From contig DNFG01000220.1 of assembly GCA_003487005.1 (NCBI GenBank), positions 1,864-15,388 of the forward strand: DNA of 13,525 nt, read 5' to 3'. A program made the translations under genes and the position numbers. Every line of letters begins with the position of its first letter. Within the stretch, counting starts at the first letter, position 1. The notes below the pieces were generated by a model. That model had not been told where the DNA came from. It saw only the letters and a program-made list of their open reading frames with translations, and did no database searches. The stretch is from Bryobacterales bacterium. Lineage in GTDB: Bacteria > Acidobacteriota > Terriglobia > Bryobacterales > Bryobacteraceae. Of this stretch, positions 6,153-13,525 are shown in pieces.

Positions 6153-7193
6153 CTAACTGAGACGCCGCAGTTTGGTCACCCGCCCGACTTCCACCCACTC
6201 AACGACGAAGATATTGCCGTCCCTGTCGAAACAAGCCGAGTGAGGGCAGACGAACTTGCCCGGGATGAACTTCTCTCTCGGCTCGCGCCGCAGTTTGCCC
6301 CAGGTTCCCGAAGGATCGTCCCCAAGATGGGCGACCAGGCGGTCCTGCCCGTCGAGCAGCGTCACTCGCGCTTCGAGATCCGGAATCAGCAGCAGTTCCC
6401 CCTGGATATCGAAGTGACACGGCAGTTTCACCGTCCCTTCGGCCGAAAAATGGTGATGCCGCCCGTCCAGCGTGAAATACTGCAAGCGCCGGTTCGTGCG
6501 ATCCGCCACCAGAATCAGCGGTTCGCCGGCCCGCCGGCGATCCAGCCAGATTCCGTGCGGGCTGTTCAGTTGCCCCGCCTCTTTCCCCTTGCCGCCGAAT
6601 GTGCGGATGTACTCGCCCCTGGCGTTGTACTGGATCACGAAGCTGGATCCATAGCCGTCCGCCACATAAACATCGCCGTTCGGCGCCACGGTCAGGTTGG
6701 TCGGGCTGTACTTGACCGCCGGATTGCCGTCCGCGTCCACCGGATACTCCGGCGACACCTTCGGGTAGCCCAGAGTCCAGACCTCTTGGCCCTTCAGCGT
6801 CGCCTTCACGACGATATTCCGTTTCGTGTCACACAGATAGAGGAATTCGTCCGAGCCTTCCCGGTTGATGTGCAGCCCGTGCGCGCCTCCCTTGAAGTCC
6901 CGCCCCCAGCTCTTCACAAACTTCCCCGCCGGATCAAAAACCACCATCGAATCATCGCTTTCGCTGGTCGAATGCACCGTGTGGTGGATGTAAATCAGCC
7001 CCTGCGAGTCCACACAAACGCCATGCACGTTGCCGTAGCGGATCGTCCGCGGCAGTTCGCCCCAATCATGGATCACTTCGTACTGAAATGCGCCCTCGCC
7101 AACAATCGGGCGCTTCAGTCCACTCTTGTCCTGTGCGCCCAAAATCGCGGGCGCGGTGGCAAAAAAGGCGCGGCGGCTCAACTTCAAGGACAT
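6153..7193 (-). CDS. Tat-exported NHL-repeat / six-bladed beta-propeller protein
   Basis: 346 aa. The N-terminus LSRRAFFATAPAILGAQ (5-21) is a twin-arginine signal (R7, R8) with a short hydrophobic core, so the protein should be exported folded. The rest is a run of propeller blades with NHL-style signatures, for example VHGVCVDSQGLIYI, NLTVAPNGDVYVADGYG, GQLNSPHGIWLD and ACFDRDGNIFVVEW, the last near the C-terminus. Such proteins resemble the propeller found with peptidylglycine-lyase-like enzymes and are common in environmental bacteria, mostly with unknown ligands. The start at 7193 is preferred over the in-frame ATG at 7208 because GGAGGG lies 7 nt before it; the longer start would sit inside that ribosome site. 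The gene is divergent from the copper-efflux operon and upstream of the acetyltransferase. Confidence 0.92.
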   Translation of the reverse strand: MSLKLSRRAFFATAPAILGAQDKSGLKRPIVGEGAFQYEVIHDWGELPRTIRYGNVHGVCVDSQGLIYIHHTVHSTSESDDSMVVFDPAGKFVKSWGRDFKGGAHGLHINREGSDEFLYLCDTKRNIVVKATLKGQEVWTLGYPKVSPEYPVDADGNPAVKYSPTNLTVAPNGDVYVADGYGSSFVIQYNARGEYIRTFGGKGKEAGQLNSPHGIWLDRRRAGEPLILVADRTNRRLQYFTLDGRHHHFSAEGTVKLPCHFDIQGELLLIPDLEARVTLLDGQDRLVAHLGDDPSGTWGKLRREPREKFIPGKFVCPHSACFDRDGNIFVVEWVEVGRVTKLRRLS

Positions 7194-7236
7194 CCCGGTT
7201 CCCTCCACATCGAATGAAGGTACTTTACCACGGTGT

Positions 7237-7242
7237 TATGCT
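7237..7242 (+). promoter_or_regulatory. Possible extended -10 promoter of the copper-efflux operon
   Basis: TG-T-TATGCT (7234-7242) is an extended -10 element. The -35 region at the right spacing (ATGAAG, 7214-7219) is poor. A start near 7249 would put the 5' end only about 3 nt from the ATG at 7252, a near-leaderless message. That would explain why no clear ribosome site precedes this gene. Confidence 0.35.
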
Positions 7243-7251
7243 TGAATTGGA

Positions 7252-7605
7252 ATGACTCGCTGGAGCCAGGCCGTTCTGTTGCTGTTGCTGAGCGTCACGC
7301 TCATCGCGGCTCCGTGCGCCCATTGCACCATTCAGCCGGCATCCCAAGCCCACCACGATCCCGCCCACGACTGCTGTCCGAAGCAGAAGCAGGACCAGGA
7401 AACCGGCGGTTGCGGCTGGATGCCCGCCCAGTATGTCGCTCCCGAGGGTCTCACGCCCGCTGTCGAACTTGCCCTAGCCGGGTCCGTGCCCGTCGTGCCG
7501 GCCGTTGAATCCGCGCTTCCCCTGCTGGAGACGCCCGTTTTCGACGAAGCTCCGCCCCCCGTCAGTCCCCCCCTCTTCCTGACCAACGCCAGCCTGCTGA
7601 TCTAG
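7252..7605 (+). CDS. Small secreted Cys/His-rich protein leading the copper-efflux operon
   Basis: 117 aa; I do not recognise a named family. A Sec-type signal (about 1-20, hydrophobic core VLLLLLSVTLIAA) is followed by a short stretch with possible soft-metal ligands: C22, C25, H34, H35, H39, C41, C42 and C54. The rest (about 60-117) is Pro/Ala/Val-rich with an acidic patch. There is no clear lipobox because proline precedes C22. It lies 57 bp upstream of the outer-membrane channel gene and on the same strand, so a role as a periplasmic copper buffer or as a regulatory leader peptide is plausible. Both ideas are inferred. The start is supported by the signal peptide, not by a ribosome site. 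Confidence 0.75.
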   Translation: MTRWSQAVLLLLLSVTLIAAPCAHCTIQPASQAHHDPAHDCCPKQKQDQETGGCGWMPAQYVAPEGLTPAVELALAGSVPVVPAVESALPLLETPVFDEAPPPVSPPLFLTNASLLI

Positions 7606-7662
7606 CTCCACGCCCCAAAAGCGGCCCTCAACCCCGTTTGAAGTGCGTTTAAGGAGCAGTTT

Positions 7663-8907
7663 ATGCGTGTTCTTGCGCTCGTTTTGGCGTTTCTGCCGCT
7701 CGCGCAGGCCTCCGAACTCGAGGATCTGATTCAGCAGGCGCTGCGGCACAACCCGGAAATCCAGGCAGCACAGAAGCAACTCGAAGCCGCACGACAGCGC
7801 CCCGCGCAGGCTTCCAGTCTGCCTGATCCTATGTTTTCAGCCGGTTACGTCAGCATGGGCGGCCCGCTGCCGGGCCAGGGTCTCGGCCGGGAGCCGCTCG
7901 CCCGCCTCGGCTTCATGGCCTCGCAGATGTTCCCGGCTCCCGGCAAGCGCCGCCTTCGCGGCGCCATCGCCCTCAAGGAGGCATCGGAAGCCGAGCAGCA
8001 GTACTTCGCCGCCCAACTCGAGGTCGTCGCCCGCGTGAAGGCGGCGTGGCACGAACTGGCCTACTCGCACGAGGAACTCGGCGTGCTTGATCGTTCACGC
8101 GGCCTTCTCGAACGGATGCTGAAAGTTACCGAGGCACGCTACTCGACCGGCGAAGGCTCCCAGGCCGACCTCTTGCGTGCCCAGACCCAGTTAACGCTGC
8201 TCGAAACCCGCGCCGAGCGCGCCCGCCTCGCCATCGACAGCCGTGCCGCCGAATTGAACGCCCTCGCCGCCCGTCCGCTCGACACCCCGATCGCCCGCCC
8301 CTCCACGCCGCCGGTCCGCGAAATGGTCGTCTCGCTCGACCGACTTTACGAGCAGGCGCGCGCCTTCGCTCCGGTCCTCATCAAGAGGCAGCACGCCGTG
8401 GCGAAGACCGAACTCGCCCTGAACCTGGCCCGCAAGGAGGGCGCGATCGACTACACCATCGCCGGCGGTTACTCCACGATGGGCCGGATGGACAACCGCT
8501 GGGGCAACATGTACGAAGCCCGCGTCGATATCAATCTCCCCTTCTTCACGCGCGGCCGGCAGCGCGCAGCCATCGCCGAACAGGCCCACGAACGCGACCG
8601 CGCCCGCCGCGACTACCAGGCCGCCGGCAACGATCTCCTGTTCCGCATCAAGGACGATGCCCTGCTCAGCGCCACAGCCTGGCGCCTGCTCCGCCTCTAT
8701 GAATCCACGCTGATCCCCCAGGCGGCGCTGACCCTCGAAGCTTCGCTGCCTGCCTATGAAACGGGGCAGGCCGATTTCCCCGCCCTTCTCGCCAGCCTGA
8801 TGGCCGTGCTCGATTACGAACTCGAATACCATCGCGAACGCCTCGAATACCACCGGGCGCTGATCCGCCTCGAACAGGCTACCGGCCTCGAACTGGTGGA
8901 GGAATAA
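7663..8907 (+). CDS. TolC-family outer-membrane efflux channel (CusC-like by context)
   Basis: 414 aa. A Sec signal (cleavage probably after AQA, residue 16) is followed by two outer-membrane-efflux-protein repeats rich in long alpha-helix, for example the segments at about 20-50, 115-205 and 300-410. PNPE-like HNPEIQAAQKQLEAARQ opens the first repeat. It would form the outer-membrane tunnel of the tripartite pump. Unlike E. coli CusC there is no lipobox cysteine. AAGGAG lies 6 nt before the ATG. The adaptor gene follows after 4 bp, so the channel, adaptor and pump are one operon. Substrate assignment rests on the neighbours, not on this sequence. Confidence 0.92.
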   Translation: MRVLALVLAFLPLAQASELEDLIQQALRHNPEIQAAQKQLEAARQRPAQASSLPDPMFSAGYVSMGGPLPGQGLGREPLARLGFMASQMFPAPGKRRLRGAIALKEASEAEQQYFAAQLEVVARVKAAWHELAYSHEELGVLDRSRGLLERMLKVTEARYSTGEGSQADLLRAQTQLTLLETRAERARLAIDSRAAELNALAARPLDTPIARPSTPPVREMVVSLDRLYEQARAFAPVLIKRQHAVAKTELALNLARKEGAIDYTIAGGYSTMGRMDNRWGNMYEARVDINLPFFTRGRQRAAIAEQAHERDRARRDYQAAGNDLLFRIKDDALLSATAWRLLRLYESTLIPQAALTLEASLPAYETGQADFPALLASLMAVLDYELEYHRERLEYHRALIRLEQATGLELVEE

Positions 8908-8911
8908 CGCC

Positions 8912-10279
8912 ATGACAAAGAAGATCCTACTTGTTCTGGCCATGATCGCCGCTTTCGTCGCCGGCATGACCCAGCACCGCTGGTGGGGCGCCGGCCACGA
9001 CGACCACGCCCACTCGCACGATCACAAATCCGGCTACCACTGCCCGATGCACCCCGGCTACAAGTCCGATGGCCCCGGGAAATGCGGCATCTGCGGCATG
9101 GAACTCGTGCCCGATTCCGCGCCCGCGGCGGATGTTCCGAAGGGCAAAATCCTCTACTATCGCGACCCGCAGGCCCCCGATTACCGCAGCGACCAACCCG
9201 GCCTGAACCCCGAAACCGGCAACGACCTCGAACCCGTCTATGACGAACCCGGCCCCGGCCATGTCGCGATCAGCACGGAAAAACAGCAGTGGATCGGCGT
9301 CCGCACGCAACTCGTCGAGCGGATGACCGTCAGTGACTCGCTGCGCGTGCCCGGACGCGTCGCCGTCGATGAAACCCGCCTGACCCGCGTCTCTTCGCGC
9401 ACGATGGGCTGGATCGACAAAGTCCACGCCGACTTCACCGGCCGCCTCGTCAAACGGGGCGAACCCCTGCTGACCCTCTACAGCCCCGAACTGACCGCCT
9501 CCCAGCAGGAGTTTCTCCTCGCCCGCAAAGCCCGCGCCACGCTGCGCGAATCCAGCGTCGCCGCCGTCCGCGCCGCCAACGAATCGATGGTCGAGGCCGC
9601 CCGCGAACGACTTCGCCACCACTGGGGGCTCGACGAAGCCGCTCTCCGCCGGCTCGAAGAGTCCGGCGAAGTGCAGCGGACGAGCACTCTCTATGCTCCG
9701 TCCACCGGCTTCATCGTCTCCCGGAACGCCTTCCCCGGCGCGCGGGTGACGCCCGAAACCGAACTCTATTCGCTCGCCGACCTGAGCCGCGTCTGGGTCA
9801 ACGCCGATGTCTTCGAGACGGACGCCGGTCGCATTCGCCTCGGGCAGTCCGCCCGGGTGGAGCCCGCTTACGCGCCCGGCCGCTCCCTGATGGCCCGGGT
9901 CAGCTACATCTTCCCGCGCGTCGATCCGCAGTCCCGGACGATGCCCGTCCGTCTCGAACTGGATAACCCCAACTTCACGCTGAAACCCGATCAATTCATG
10001 AACGTCGAATTCGCCTTCGCTTCCACGCCGAGGCTCGTGGTCCCCGAGGAAGCCATCCTCGACGGCGGCTTGACCCAAACCGTTTACGTTGATCGAGGCG
10101 AAGGCATCTTCGAACCCCGCCGCGTCGAGACCGGCGAACGCTTCGATGGCCGCGTCGAAATCGTCAGTGGCCTGAAGGAGGGCGAGCGCGTCGTCGTCTC
10201 GGGCGTCTTCCTGCTCGATAGCGAGAGCAAACTGAAGAACCCGTCAGCCGCCTCGGGCGGGGCGCACCAGCATGATTAA
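8912..10279 (+). CDS. cusB: CusB-type RND periplasmic adaptor with N-terminal heavy-metal-binding domain
   Basis: 455 aa. An N-terminal membrane anchor or signal (about 4-20) is followed by a His-rich stretch (H29, H32, H34, H36, H38) and a heavy-metal-binding domain at 42-67 with C44, M46, H47, C58, C61 and M63. A second, related unit begins at LYYRDPQAPDYRSD (81-94), but its usual MHP and CGM ligand motifs are changed to QAP and TGN. The rest follows the adaptor plan: a lipoyl-like hybrid half (about 160-192, GWIDKVHADFTGRLVKRGEPL), a helical hairpin, the second lipoyl half (LYAPSTGFIVSRNAFPGARV) and beta-barrel and membrane-proximal domains. It bridges pump and channel and can pass Cu(I)/Ag(I) to the pump. 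GGAGG lies 9 nt before the ATG. Its stop overlaps the pump start by 8 bp. Confidence 0.94.
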   Translation: MTKKILLVLAMIAAFVAGMTQHRWWGAGHDDHAHSHDHKSGYHCPMHPGYKSDGPGKCGICGMELVPDSAPAADVPKGKILYYRDPQAPDYRSDQPGLNPETGNDLEPVYDEPGPGHVAISTEKQQWIGVRTQLVERMTVSDSLRVPGRVAVDETRLTRVSSRTMGWIDKVHADFTGRLVKRGEPLLTLYSPELTASQQEFLLARKARATLRESSVAAVRAANESMVEAARERLRHHWGLDEAALRRLEESGEVQRTSTLYAPSTGFIVSRNAFPGARVTPETELYSLADLSRVWVNADVFETDAGRIRLGQSARVEPAYAPGRSLMARVSYIFPRVDPQSRTMPVRLELDNPNFTLKPDQFMNVEFAFASTPRLVVPEEAILDGGLTQTVYVDRGEGIFEPRRVETGERFDGRVEIVSGLKEGERVVVSGVFLLDSESKLKNPSAASGGAHQHD

Positions 10280-13200
10280 CCGCGTCATTCAGTTCTCCGC
10301 CGATCACAAGGGTCTCGTGCTGTTGTTCACCGCCGCGCTCTGCGCCCTCGGCTGGTGGAGCATGCACAACGTCGCCCTCGACGCCATCCCGGACCTCAGC
10401 GACACTCAGGTCATCATCTACGCCAAGTGGGAGCAAAGCCCCGACCTGATCGAGGACCAAGTCACTTACCCGATCGTCACCGCGCTCCTCGGCGCGCCAA
10501 AAGTGCGCACGGTGCGCGGACTCTCCGATTTCGGCGCCGCCTACATTTACGTCATCTTCGAGGATGGCACCGACATCTACTGGGCCCGCACGCGCACGCT
10601 CGAATATCTCAGCGGCGTGCAGGGCCGCCTCCCGAAGGGAGTCAGCGTCGAACTCGGCCCCGACGCCACCGGCCTCGGCTGGGTCTTCCAGTACGCCCTC
10701 GTGGACCGCTCCGGCCGCCAGGATCTCGCCCAACTCCGCTCGCTCCAGGACTGGTCCATCCGCTACCAGTTGCAGAGCGTCGAGGGCGTCGCCGAAGTCG
10801 CCGCTGTCGGCGGCTTCGTCAGGCAGTACCAGGTGCAGGTGGACCCGAACCGCCTCCGCGCCTACAATCTGCCGATGGACCGCGTCGTTGACGCTGTCCG
10901 CCAGGGCAACGCCGATGTCGGCGGACGTCTCGTCGAGTTCGCCGGCGCCGAGTACATGATCCGCGGCCGCGGCTATGCTCGTTCGGTCCGCGACCTCGAA
11001 CAGATCGCCGTCGCGGCCACCGAAAACGGCGTCCCCATTCGCGTCAAGGACGTCGGCCGCGTCACCCTCGGCCCCGATCTGCGCCGCGGCGTCGCCGACC
11101 TCGACGGCCAGGGCGATGTCGTCGGCGGCATCGTCGTCATGCGCCAGGGCGAGAACGCTCTCAAGGTGATCGACCGTGTGAAGGAGCGCCTCGACGCCAT
11201 CCGGCCCACGCTGCCCGAGGGCGTCGAGATCGTCACCACCTACGACCGCTCCGACCTGATTCTGCGTGCGATTGACAACCTCAAATGGACCGTGGCGGCG
11301 GAACTCCTGGTTGTCGTGATCGTCATCATGATCTTCCTCTGGCACCTGCCCAGCGCCGCGGTGCCCATCATCACGCTGCCCGCCGCCATCCTGATTTCGT
11401 TCATCGGCATGAAGTTCTTCAATGTCGAAGCCAACATCATGTCGCTCGGCGGCATCGCTATTGCCATCGGCGGCCTTGTGGACGCCGCAATTGTCGTCGT
11501 CGAACAGACCCACAAAAAACTCGAGGAATGGGAGGAGGCCGGACGCCCCGGACCCGCCGCCCACGCCATCGTCGCTGCCGTTCAGGAAGTCGGTCCGGCC
11601 AGCTTCTTCTCGCTGCTTGTGATCGCGGTTTCTTTCGTGCCCATACTTGCGCTGGAAGCCCAGGAAGGCCGCCTGTTCAAGCCGCTCGCTTACACGAAGA
11701 ACCTCGCCATGTTCGTCGCCGCGTTCCTGGCCATCACGCTCGACCCGGCCCTGCGGCTGATGTTCACCAGCACCAACCCGATCTTCGGCCGGATCCGGAG
11801 CGAAGCCCAGCACCCGGTCTCGCGCGTGCTCATGCGCTGGTATGAACCCGTCTGCCGCGCCGCACTGCGCCACCGCTATGCCGTGATCGGCGGCGCTCTG
11901 CTGATGGTGCTGGCCACTGTGCCCGTCTATCGCAAGCTCGGCAGCGAGTTCATGCCGCCCCTCGACGAAGGCTCGCTGCTCTACATGCCCACCACGCTGC
12001 CGGGCCTCTCGATCGGCGAAGCCGAACGCCTCCTCCAGATCCAGGACCGCCTGATCGCGCAATTCCCCGAGGTCGAACGCGTCTTCGGCAAGGCCGGCCG
12101 CGCCGATACCTCCACCGACCCCGCGCCGCTCTCGATGTTCGAAACCGTGATCCTGCTTAAACCCCAGAGCGAGTGGCGATCGAAACCAACCTGGTACTCC
12201 GAGTGGGCCCCCGAGTGGCTGAAACCGGCCCTCCGGCGCATCACGCCCGACCGGATCTCGCAGGAGGACCTGATCAATGAATTGAACGCGCGCGTCCAGA
12301 TCCCCGGTGTCTCCAATGCGTGGACCATGCCCATCAAGGCCCGGATCGACATGCTCACCACCGGCATCCGAACGCCCGTCGGCGTCAAAGTCAGTGGCGC
12401 GGACTACCGCGAAATCGACCGCCTCGCCGCGGATGTCGAGCGCGCCGTCCAGGCCGTTCCCGGTACGCGCAGCGTCTTCGCCGAACGTTCCGGCGGCGGA
12501 TGGTTCCTCGATTTCGTCTGGAAGCGCGAGGAACTGGCCCGCTACGGCCTGACCATCGACGAAGCCCAGATGGCCGTCACCAACGCCATCGGCGGCGAGA
12601 ACCTGACCACCACCGTCGAAGGCCGCGAACGCTATCCCGTCAACGTGCGCTACGCCCGCGATTTCCGCTCCACCCGCGCCGCCCTCGAAAACGTGCTCGT
12701 CCCCGTGATGGGCGGCATGACCCAGGTCCCCCTTCGCCAGTTGGCCGACGTTCGCGCCGAGGCCGGCCCCGCCATGTACCGCAATGAAGACGGCCTTCTG
12801 ACGGGCTATGTCTACATCGACATAGACACCTCCGACATCGGCGGCTACCTGGAGCGCGCCCGGGCCGCCGTCAGCAAGAACGTCACGATCACTCCCGGCT
12901 ATGGCCTCTCGTGGAGCGGCCAGTACGAAGCCATGGACCGCGCGGCCGAACGCCTGACCATCGTGGTGCCCGTCACCCTCGCTGTCATCCTGCTCCTCCT
13001 CTATCTGAATACGCGGTCCGGCGTGAAGACCGCCATCGTCCTGCTCGCCGTCCCCTTCTCCGCCATCGGCGCCGTCTGGCTGCTTTATCTGCTCGACTAC
13101 AACATGAGCATCGCCGTCTGGGTCGGCGTCCTCGCCCTGCTCGGCATCGATGCCGAAACCGGCGTCTTCATGCTGCTCTATCTCGATCTGGCCTACAAGA

Positions 13201-13525
13201 AAGCCGGCGAAGCCGGACGCCTGCGCAACAAGGCCGAGTTGCACGAAGCGATTGTTGAAGGCGCCGTCCGGCGCATTCGCCCGAAGTTCATGACCGTCGC
13301 CACCACCTTCATCGCCCTCACCCCCATTCTCTGGGCCCAGGGCACCGGAGCCGACGTCATGAAGCGCATCGCCGCTCCGATGGTCGGCGGCGTGTTCACC
13401 TCTTTTCTGCTCGAACTGGTGGTCTATCCCGCGATCTACGAGGTTTGGAAATGGCATTCGGAAGTCAAACGAAACGTCTCGGCGATGGCACATTTTAGGC
13501 GGTCCAGCGGCCAGATCGGAAGAGC
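10272..13525 (+). CDS. cusA: CusA-type heavy-metal RND efflux pump (stop not reached in window)
   Basis: 1084 codons are open to the window end. It is the inner-membrane proton-driven pump of the Cus system. The N-terminus MINRVIQFSADHKGLVLL, the PDLSDTQV segment and the two-half RND layout are typical. The three methionines that bind Cu(I)/Ag(I) in E. coli CusA (M573, M623, M672) align with M572 (LLYM), M622 (APLSM) and M694 (RIDM). The 22-residue shift of the third comes from an insert around WYSEWAPEWLKPALRR. Proton-relay acids are conserved: D404 in TM4 (GLVDAAIVVVE) and E962 in GIDAETG. Homology to CusA ends near residue 1061 (YPAIYEVWKW), so nearly all the protein is here. The last four codons are adapter sequence and the true stop is unknown. 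The start overlaps the adaptor's stop by 8 bp. Confidence 0.95.
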   Translation, partial: MINRVIQFSADHKGLVLLFTAALCALGWWSMHNVALDAIPDLSDTQVIIYAKWEQSPDLIEDQVTYPIVTALLGAPKVRTVRGLSDFGAAYIYVIFEDGTDIYWARTRTLEYLSGVQGRLPKGVSVELGPDATGLGWVFQYALVDRSGRQDLAQLRSLQDWSIRYQLQSVEGVAEVAAVGGFVRQYQVQVDPNRLRAYNLPMDRVVDAVRQGNADVGGRLVEFAGAEYMIRGRGYARSVRDLEQIAVAATENGVPIRVKDVGRVTLGPDLRRGVADLDGQGDVVGGIVVMRQGENALKVIDRVKERLDAIRPTLPEGVEIVTTYDRSDLILRAIDNLKWTVAAELLVVVIVIMIFLWHLPSAAVPIITLPAAILISFIGMKFFNVEANIMSLGGIAIAIGGLVDAAIVVVEQTHKKLEEWEEAGRPGPAAHAIVAAVQEVGPASFFSLLVIAVSFVPILALEAQEGRLFKPLAYTKNLAMFVAAFLAITLDPALRLMFTSTNPIFGRIRSEAQHPVSRVLMRWYEPVCRAALRHRYAVIGGALLMVLATVPVYRKLGSEFMPPLDEGSLLYMPTTLPGLSIGEAERLLQIQDRLIAQFPEVERVFGKAGRADTSTDPAPLSMFETVILLKPQSEWRSKPTWYSEWAPEWLKPALRRITPDRISQEDLINELNARVQIPGVSNAWTMPIKARIDMLTTGIRTPVGVKVSGADYREIDRLAADVERAVQAVPGTRSVFAERSGGGWFLDFVWKREELARYGLTIDEAQMAVTNAIGGENLTTTVEGRERYPVNVRYARDFRSTRAALENVLVPVMGGMTQVPLRQLADVRAEAGPAMYRNEDGLLTGYVYIDIDTSDIGGYLERARAAVSKNVTITPGYGLSWSGQYEAMDRAAERLTIVVPVTLAVILLLLYLNTRSGVKTAIVLLAVPFSAIGAVWLLYLLDYNMSIAVWVGVLALLGIDAETGVFMLLYLDLAYKKAGEAGRLRNKAELHEAIVEGAVRRIRPKFMTVATTFIALTPILWAQGTGADVMKRIAAPMVGGVFTSFLLELVVYPAIYEVWKWHSEVKRNVSAMAHFRRSSGQIGR
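13513..13525 (+). other. Illumina adapter remnant at the contig end
   Basis: The last 13 bases read AGATCGGAAGAGC, identical to the common start of Illumina TruSeq-type adapters in the read-through orientation. It follows the pump reading frame directly. Bases just before it may be genuine, but the 3' end of the contig should not be trusted. Confidence 0.9.

Noticed and set aside
6081..7217. 378-codon plus-strand frame opposite the propeller gene
   Set aside because: No domain, and the minus strand has a Tat signal, propeller blades and a ribosome site.
7606..7662. Possible terminator or second promoter between the small secreted gene and the channel gene
   Set aside because: No stable stem with U-run and no convincing -35/-10 pair; the gap holds only the AAGGAG ribosome site.
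8927..10078. 383-codon minus-strand frame opposite the CusB gene
   Set aside because: Gly/Ala/Asp-rich translation without motifs; the plus strand encodes a clear adaptor with ribosome site and operon spacing.
11341..11355. TGGCACCTGCCCAGC, another GG-N10-GC match
   Set aside because: Deep inside the pump coding sequence with a weak -12 element; expected by chance in high-GC DNA.
10164..13493. Very long open frame (1109 codons) on the minus strand opposite the pump gene
   Set aside because: It is antisense to an unmistakable CusA with conserved methionine triad and proton-relay residues. Its translation is Asp/Gly/His/Ala-rich without domains, as expected from the complement of a high-GC3 gene.
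13486..13501. TGGCACATTTTAGGCG, a sigma-54-like GG-N10-GC match at the end of the pump gene
   Set aside because: The -12 part (AGGC) is poor, it lies inside coding sequence at an unreliable contig end, and no downstream gene can be seen.
1..13525. CRISPR arrays, tRNA or rRNA genes, insertion sequences
   Set aside because: No regularly spaced repeats, no cloverleaf or rRNA-like stretch and no transposase or terminal inverted repeats were seen on reading both strands.

Overview
This is a high-GC, densely coded bacterial contig end. A Tat-exported NHL-propeller protein, tightly packed operons and a CusBA pair with stacked heavy-metal-binding domains recall Acidobacteriota, perhaps the Bryobacterales/Solibacter group. 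That placement is an impression from protein style, not from a marker gene.

Left half, minus strand (about 5475 down to 1): a five-gene redox-signalling operon. In order of transcription it encodes a membrane-anchored GcvH-like protein, a four-cluster ferredoxin of the HybA/FdnH type, a HybB/NrfD-family membrane quinone-interacting subunit, a histidine kinase with two c-type-heme-like motifs in its sensor domain, and an NtrC-type sigma-54 activator cut off by the window edge. The last four genes are coupled by ATGA overlaps or a 3-bp gap. No hydrogenase, formate dehydrogenase or other catalytic subunit is present. Upstream of the first gene is a near-consensus sigma-54 -24/-12 promoter, with a strong dyad about 100 bp upstream of the predicted start of transcription and a weaker related dyad near -200. 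The sequence therefore suggests a closed loop: the heme kinase senses a redox signal, the activator works on the sigma-54 promoter, and the operon makes both the electron-transfer module and its own sensor.

Middle, minus strand (7193 to 5654): a two-gene unit with a Tat-exported NHL/six-bladed-propeller protein followed by a GNAT acetyltransferase. No link to the neighbours is evident.

Right half, plus strand (7252 to the end): a copper/silver efflux operon. A small secreted Cys/His-rich protein comes first, possibly from a near-leaderless transcript. It is followed by a TolC-family outer-membrane channel, a CusB-type adaptor with an N-terminal heavy-metal-binding domain, and a CusA-type RND pump that keeps the three-methionine Cu/Ag site. 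No copper sensor gene is in the window. The CusA frame runs off the end, and the last 13 bases are exactly the common Illumina adapter sequence, so the end of the contig is a sequencing artefact.
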